Shown: in pieces, positions 59,896-64,000 of the stretch
Position numbering within the stretch: the stretch's first letter is position 1
How the letters are laid out: each line of letters opens with the position of its first letter
Translations under genes and position numbers: made by a program
Notes under the pieces: model-generated
Told to the model about the DNA's origin: nothing
What the model saw: the letters and a program-made list of their open reading frames with translations, nothing else
Databases searched by the model: none
From: Picocystis sp. L7
Lineage: Eukaryota > Chlorophyta > Picocystophyceae > Picocystales > Picocystaceae
Assembly (NCBI GenBank): GCA_020975725.1
Contig: QXJR01000010.1
Coordinates: forward strand, 62,001 to 126,000
Direction: 5' to 3'
Length of the DNA: 64,000 bases

Positions 59896-60448
59896 TCATT
59901 GTACGTCCAGTCCGTTTCCAAACATGTCTTTGAGTTCGCTGGACAGGCGTTGTATCATTTCGTGTCCGTCGCGCAGGTAGATCCATTTTCCACGGACCAG
60001 GTCGTACCTCACGGGTCCGCTGATGGGGGAAGAGCTCCAGATTTGTCGATTGGGCGCTTGTTTGTTGTACACGTACGTTCCTTTGTCGCCCAGTCTCAGG
60101 GTCAGCACGCCCATGCCGTACTCCACGTCCCCTTCTGGGACGTCGTGGGATTCGATGTACTCGTCCAACCTCTCCTGCAGCATGTCCAGGGTCTCGTCCG
60201 CCTCCTTGTGGTAGAGGTGTTCCGACACGCTCTCCATTTGTTCGCTGCACGGCATCGCGCGACGCGGTCAGCTCCTGTTCCCAAGGCCCTCTTCCACCTC
60301 CGGTGTCTCTCGTGCTTGCGTTCTCCTCCGCCCACCTCGTTTCCCGAGACGACGCTGCTGCCGCGTCCGTTCCCTTCCATGCCCTCCACACGCCTCCTTT
60401 CGCACGCAGGGGCCACGCGCTTCGCCTCCAAATCGACGCCATCGCCAT
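59896..60448 (-). CDS. FXN: frataxin
   Basis: 153 residues in exons 60448-60336 and 60244-59896. Frataxin aids iron-sulfur cluster assembly in mitochondria (in plants also plastids). Exon 2 holds the whole fold: HKEADETLDMLQERLDEY helix, the acidic ridge SHDVPEGDVEY, GVLTLRLGDKGTYV, NKQAPNRQIWSSSP, SGPVRYD. Exon 1 adds a positively charged presequence (MAMASIWRRSAWPLRAK) as expected for mitochondrial import. The exons join in phase 2 (ETS-EQMES) through a GTGGG donor. Without splicing the fold could start at ATG 60255 but would lack any targeting peptide. Confidence 0.9.
60245..60335 (-). other. frataxin intron
   Basis: GTGGGCGG donor, GCCGTGCAG acceptor, phase 2, 91 bp. It separates presequence and mature domain. 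Confidence 0.75.
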
Positions 60449-60771
60449 GCCGACACGCGCCGATGCGAACACGATGGCGATGGACACCCTCGGCTTAACC
60501 CCCCTCGAGTTAACCTCGTTCGAGGGGGAGGAAGAGGGAGGAGGCCCCCTCCCCCTCCCCGAGGGGAGTTTCTTCTCTCGAGGGGGGGGGAGGGGATCCC
60601 CATCGCGTCGCGTCCGCGCCGTCCCGAAGCCCTGGGGGAGTGCGGGGGGAGCGGATCCCTCGCGAGGGCAGGGGCCGAGGAGGATCCGTCCCCCCCCGTT
60701 GTGCTACAGGGGCGGCAGATCGGGGGGTCCAGGCAGGGGTTGGATTGGAAAGGAGTTTGAGAAAACCGACG
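60449..60771. other. divergent promoter region frataxin / DUF4336
   Basis: No gene seen; G/C-rich with a copy of the 12-bp word and a 9-G run (60582-60590). Confidence 0.6.
60566..60577 (+). promoter_or_regulatory. GAGTTTCTTCTC element, copy 8
   Basis: Exact 12-mer preceded by GG, 117 bp from the frataxin ATG and 194 bp from the DUF4336 ATG. Confidence 0.65.
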
Positions 60772-62151
60772 ATGAAAGGGACGGTGATGGCCCATCCCGT
60801 CGCACTTGGGAGGCCATGGACGCATCGACGGAAGAAGGAAAGGAAGAATCGAAGGGAACGGGACGTGGCCAAGTGCCAAGACAAGGCCATCGAACCGTCC
60901 GAAACGAAACGGAGGTCCGCGTGGAAGTACTGGCCCACCGTGCCGATCTATCCTTACGGCAGGAGGAAGACCGTCCTGCAGGAGATCGTGCCGGAGAAGA
61001 TATGGACGCTCGACCAGCTGCAAGGACTGCTGTACGTGGCCGTTCCCGTGCGTGCCACGGTGGTGAAACTCAAAGGCGGAGGGCTGCTGGTGTACTGTCC
61101 CGTGGCGCCGACGGAAGAGTGCCTGGAGATGATGGGAAAGCTCGTGGAGAAACACGGCCTAGTCCAACACATCGTCGTCTCCACGGCGTCTGGGATCGAA
61201 CACAAGGTGTTCGCAGGACCTTTCGCACGTGCGTTTCCAGAAGCGCAGACGTGGGTGGCACCCAACCAATGGTCCTTCCCCATCAATCTGCCCCTGAGGT
61301 GGCTAGGACTGCCTGCAAACACCAAAATGTTGAGCGTGGACAAGAGCGAAGTGCCCTTCGTGAAAGAGGTGGACTACGAGATCTGTGGACCCGTGCCATT
61401 GGGATCGGCCGGATCCTTGGCATCCAAAGCCACGTTCGTGGAAGTGGCCATGTTCCACCGAGCCACCAAGACACTCCTGGTCACAGACACCGTGGTGTCC
61501 GTCCCGCGCCAGCCGCCGAAAATCAACCAGCTCTATCCAGAAGCCATGCTGTTTCACGCAAGGGACGATGCCACGCAAACCATCGAGGACACCCCCGAAA
61601 ACCGGGAGATCGGTTGGCGCAAGATCGCGCTGTTCTCCCTGTACTTCCAGCCCCGTTCGTTGGAAGCGGTGCTGGGTAAGGAAGCCCTGCTGGATGCTGC
61701 CAACGCGCCAGAAACCAACCGGTCTGGGAAGTACTGGAAAGGCCTCTTCCCCTTCCAATGGAAGCCGGAGTGGAAGGATTCCTTCGAGGAGCTGGCCGAC
61801 CGGAAGTTGTTCGTGGCCCCCATCCTGCAGTCGTTGGTGTTGAACCGAGGACCGGACGAGGTGTTGGATTGGGTGGATCGGGTGTGCAAGTGGCCGTTTG
61901 AAACGGTAATACCCGCGCATTTCGAAGCAGGCGTGAAGGCCTCTCCCCGGGACTTTCGCGGGGCCTTCTCGTTCCTACGATCCCCTGGGCGAAGAGGCTT
62001 GGGTGGGGAACTCGTGGAGGGCCTGATGAACCTGTTCCAGCCCACGGTGAACGGGCAGCTGCCGCCCGGCGACATGCGTTTTGTGCGGAAGCTGGACGAT
62101 TTCGTGGTGAAGAACAAGATCGCCACGGCCGCTCCGGACCGTGATCCGTAG
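60772..62151 (+). CDS. DUF4336 protein, probably plastid
   Basis: 459 residues. A basic transit-like region (WTHRRKKERKNRRERD) is followed by the DUF4336 domain from about residue 50: IYPYGRRKTVLQEIVPEKIW, LDQLQGLLYVAVPVR, LLVYCPVAPTEEC, QHIVVSTASGIEHKVFAGPF and WVAPNQWSFPINLPL. The fold is related to metallo-beta-lactamase-like proteins, but the zinc-binding HxHxDH motif is not visible (STASGIEH takes its place), so hydrolase activity is doubtful. Plant members are plastid proteins of unknown function. ATG 60772 is the first ATG, and an AATAAA lies 44 nt after the stop. Confidence 0.82.
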   Translation: MKGTVMAHPVALGRPWTHRRKKERKNRRERDVAKCQDKAIEPSETKRRSAWKYWPTVPIYPYGRRKTVLQEIVPEKIWTLDQLQGLLYVAVPVRATVVKLKGGGLLVYCPVAPTEECLEMMGKLVEKHGLVQHIVVSTASGIEHKVFAGPFARAFPEAQTWVAPNQWSFPINLPLRWLGLPANTKMLSVDKSEVPFVKEVDYEICGPVPLGSAGSLASKATFVEVAMFHRATKTLLVTDTVVSVPRQPPKINQLYPEAMLFHARDDATQTIEDTPENREIGWRKIALFSLYFQPRSLEAVLGKEALLDAANAPETNRSGKYWKGLFPFQWKPEWKDSFEELADRKLFVAPILQSLVLNRGPDEVLDWVDRVCKWPFETVIPAHFEAGVKASPRDFRGAFSFLRSPGRRGLGGELVEGLMNLFQPTVNGQLPPGDMRFVRKLDDFVVKNKIATAAPDRDP

Positions 62152-62195
62152 CGCTGTCCGGCGGCGCGTATGCCTGGGCCTGTCGCCTCGGCTGC

Positions 62196-62201
62196 AATAA
62201 A
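62196..62201 (+). terminator. AATAAA poly(A) signal of DUF4336 gene
   Basis: AATAAA 44 nt after the stop. Confidence 0.65.
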
Positions 62202-62450
62202 TCGTGCCCTGTGCCATCTTCCCCTGGGTCCAAGGTGGTGTACGGGGTTGTGTTCTGTTGTAAAGGAACGGACCATCCTGGTCCATCCATCCATTTCCCA
62301 ATCGGGTGGGTTGCACCTCCGCGAACCGTCGGCCAATTGCACGTGTGCGAAACGCGCCTCTCCCAGGCGCAAATGGTGCGTCCTTCCGGTCTCACCAGGT
62401 GGCGCCTGCCGTCTCGAAGGCGCAGGAACGTGGTGCAGGAAGACGAGACG

Positions 62451-63542
62451 ATGCCGGAAAGCGCCAAGCTGGGTCCCATCTATCGCAATCGCGTGTTGGA
62501 CCGGTACTTCCCGTCGTCGGACATGGAGTTGTACGACGAAGAAGAAGAAGGAGCGACATGCAACGCGTTCGACTGCCTCCTGGGATGCTGGGACGCCATG
62601 GTGAACGCGCTGCTGGACCTGTTCGCTGCCGTGTTCGTGTTCAACGCCATGCAGAGCGCACACACGGTGCTGGCTCTGCTGGTGTCCGCAGGGTCCATCT
62701 CTTTCTATCACTTTTACGATGGCGGGAGGATGTCAGTGAAGCTGGACTGGCAATTCGTGTCCTTTGCGGTCATCTTCCCGCTGACCTACTTCATTGGAGA
62801 AGGATACAAGAGGAGAGACTTTGCACTGCAGCAGCTGGCCAACATCAAATCCTTGTCCATTTGGATCTACATGGCACACAGGGACTGGGACGTGGCCAAA
62901 GGCAGAAGCAAAGATCACAAGTCCAAAGTCCTCAAAAGCTTGCAATGCATGATAGCGGACATGGCCGCTTATTTTGCCATACCAAGGGTGTACACTAGAA
63001 ACTACTTTTACGGAGGATGGAGAGGGAAGAAAACCGCCATGTGGATCGAGACGAACAGGCTTCGTTTGACGGCACGCATCACCAACTCGTTGAAATTGCT
63101 GAGTGTGTATTGCGAAGAACTGAAGGTCGCAGGTCTTCCCACCAACGAAGCGGCCCGCTTGAACCAGTACAACATGCTCCTCAGCAGCGCATTCTTCAAG
63201 ATGATCAATGTGAAGAATTATCGAACTCCGCAGGGGATACGCTCCTTTGCAAGGTTCTACGTCATCATCATGCCTGTCTTTTACGGTCCTTACTTCTCTT
63301 GGGTCAGCCAGGAAACAGGATCCTTTGCATTCGCCCTGTGCCTTGGGTTGATGGGCACGTTGACGTTGGTAGGATTACTGAATGTGGCCATCAACATGGA
63401 AGACCCTCTGGAATCCGCTGGCGTGGACTCCGTGAGAGTGGTCTCTGAATTGGAAGGACTGCAAAAGCTCCTGCTGGATGACCGAAGCTTCGAGGATGAG
63501 CTTGATGCAGTCATGATCGCAGAACAGGTGCCTGTCCAATAA
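62451..63542 (+). CDS. bestrophin-like (UPF0187) membrane channel protein
   Basis: 363 residues with two pairs of membrane segments around a large hydrophilic middle: ALLDLFAAVFVFNAM and TVLALLVSAGSISFYHF, then FVSFAVIFPLTYFIGEG, and near the end FYVIIMPVFYGPYFSWV with FALCLGLMGTLTLVGLLNVAINMEDP. The last block is very like the bestrophin/RFP-TM end (pore-side helices then an acidic MEDP-like Ca2+-clasp position). Algal bestrophins carry chloride or bicarbonate, some in thylakoids. ATG 62451 is used; an upstream in-frame ATG at 62371 is followed directly by a GTGCGT donor-like site with a CAG at 62440, so a 5' intron is possible. Confidence 0.65.
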   Translation: MPESAKLGPIYRNRVLDRYFPSSDMELYDEEEEGATCNAFDCLLGCWDAMVNALLDLFAAVFVFNAMQSAHTVLALLVSAGSISFYHFYDGGRMSVKLDWQFVSFAVIFPLTYFIGEGYKRRDFALQQLANIKSLSIWIYMAHRDWDVAKGRSKDHKSKVLKSLQCMIADMAAYFAIPRVYTRNYFYGGWRGKKTAMWIETNRLRLTARITNSLKLLSVYCEELKVAGLPTNEAARLNQYNMLLSSAFFKMINVKNYRTPQGIRSFARFYVIIMPVFYGPYFSWVSQETGSFAFALCLGLMGTLTLVGLLNVAINMEDPLESAGVDSVRVVSELEGLQKLLLDDRSFEDELDAVMIAEQVPVQ

Positions 63543-64000
63543 ATGCGTGTAGAGAGGAGTTGCGAGGAGGGTGGTTGCTGCACACCCTTGTCTTCCAGGA
63601 CTGCTGCTGGCCAATGACGATCCATGCGGATCGTTTGCGTTCAGCTTCCAGCCGACGAGGTTTTGCCGAATCATACATTAGGTGTGTAGCCGAGAGAGGT
63701 TTGAAATAAATTCCGAGCCCACACGATGGGAGGGGAGTGGCCTTTCCCCGCATCTGTGTGGGTGGGCCATCGAAGGAGGTACATGGGATCTCGCATCGAT
63801 CGGCATTGTTCCTCTGACAACGGCATCTACTTCCTCCAGGTCCGTCCTGTGTGCTTCGTCGGATTGTAGGAAGAGTTTTCATGGACATGTGTGCATTGAT
63901 TGCTTCGCTTTCGAGATTGTTCTCCAGGGGTTCGGACCTCCCTTGGTCCACTTCTGGCACCTTTCCATCGACAAGGTTCGGAGTTGTGAACGAAACGAAC
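63543..64000. other. 3' intergenic region to the right edge
   Basis: 3' UTR of the bestrophin-like gene to about 63730, then DNA without a supportable gene. The minus strand is open over 63511-63960 but its translation is not protein-like. Confidence 0.5.
63705..63710 (+). terminator. AATAAA poly(A) signal of bestrophin-like gene
   Basis: AATAAA 163 nt after the stop. Another AATAAA (63538-63543) overlaps the stop codon itself. Confidence 0.5.

Noticed and set aside
63511-63960. Minus-strand frame of about 150 codons at the right edge
   Set aside because: Antisense to the bestrophin 3' end and UTR, with no domain.
1-64000. Search for CRISPR arrays, transposons, LTR or virus-like elements
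   Set aside because: No regularly spaced repeats, terminal repeats, transposase, reverse transcriptase or capsid sequences were seen.

Overview
The window looks like nuclear DNA of a photosynthetic, probably single-celled, green-lineage alga with a compact genome. About 30 protein genes sit on both strands, most with one uninterrupted coding exon, with AATAAA poly(A) hexamers close behind many stops. Several families are ones I know mainly from plants and green algae: a TAF4 with an RST domain, a CDKC-type kinase with PITAIRE, an ASG1-like domain, EDR2-C (DUF1336), an OM47/OEP40-like outer-membrane barrel, an EGY-type site-2 protease, a thylakoid-type signal peptidase, DUF4336, a two-domain phosphoethanolamine N-methyltransferase and a TPL-binding (TDBD) domain. 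I cannot name the genus. I saw no tRNA, rRNA, CRISPR array, transposon or virus-like element.

Layout. 0-8 kb: a ROK/polyphosphate-glucokinase-like protein with decayed catalytic motifs (cut by the left edge), UTP18, a P-loop kinase-like protein and a sulfotransferase. 8-22 kb: an ASG1-like protein, a class I aldolase divergent from a thylakoid signal peptidase, a TLC-domain protein, a small membrane protein, a DnaJ, a CAX exchanger, an EDR2-like protein and a PLD6/Zucchini-like nuclease with a CCCH finger. 22-30 kb: TAF4, a 3D-domain protein, a pseudokinase and an EGY protease. 30-38 kb: a same-strand cluster of four secreted temptin-domain proteins, three fused to a copper type II monooxygenase; two of them share a 432-bp identical block. 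39-45 kb: NUP98-96. 47-53 kb: a GT64 glycosyltransferase, a TDBD protein, NUS1 and the OM47-like barrel. 54-64 kb: a short spliced membrane protein, a ZNF706-like protein, CDKC overlapping a Tag-type DNA glycosylase, PEAMT, frataxin, a DUF4336 protein and a bestrophin-like channel.

Reading frames that shift near gene starts can be joined into seven short introns (86-208 bp) in six genes, six of them giving clearly sensible proteins; an eighth is possible. All begin GTGNG and all lie near the 5' end: NUP98-96 (two), TAF4, NUS1, CDKC, frataxin and a small membrane protein, with the eighth in the P-loop gene.

The most striking undescribed signal is non-coding. A 12-bp word, GAGTTTCTTCTC, occurs eight times without mismatch, always between genes, usually as GGGAGTTTCTTCTC, beside mostly organelle- or membrane-related genes. 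A second, palindromic word centred on CGAGATCT occurs upstream of TAF4 (in a perfect 30-bp palindrome), between Tag and PEAMT and upstream of the ZNF706-like gene. The two were not seen in the same promoter among the confidently called genes, which suggests two promoter classes.
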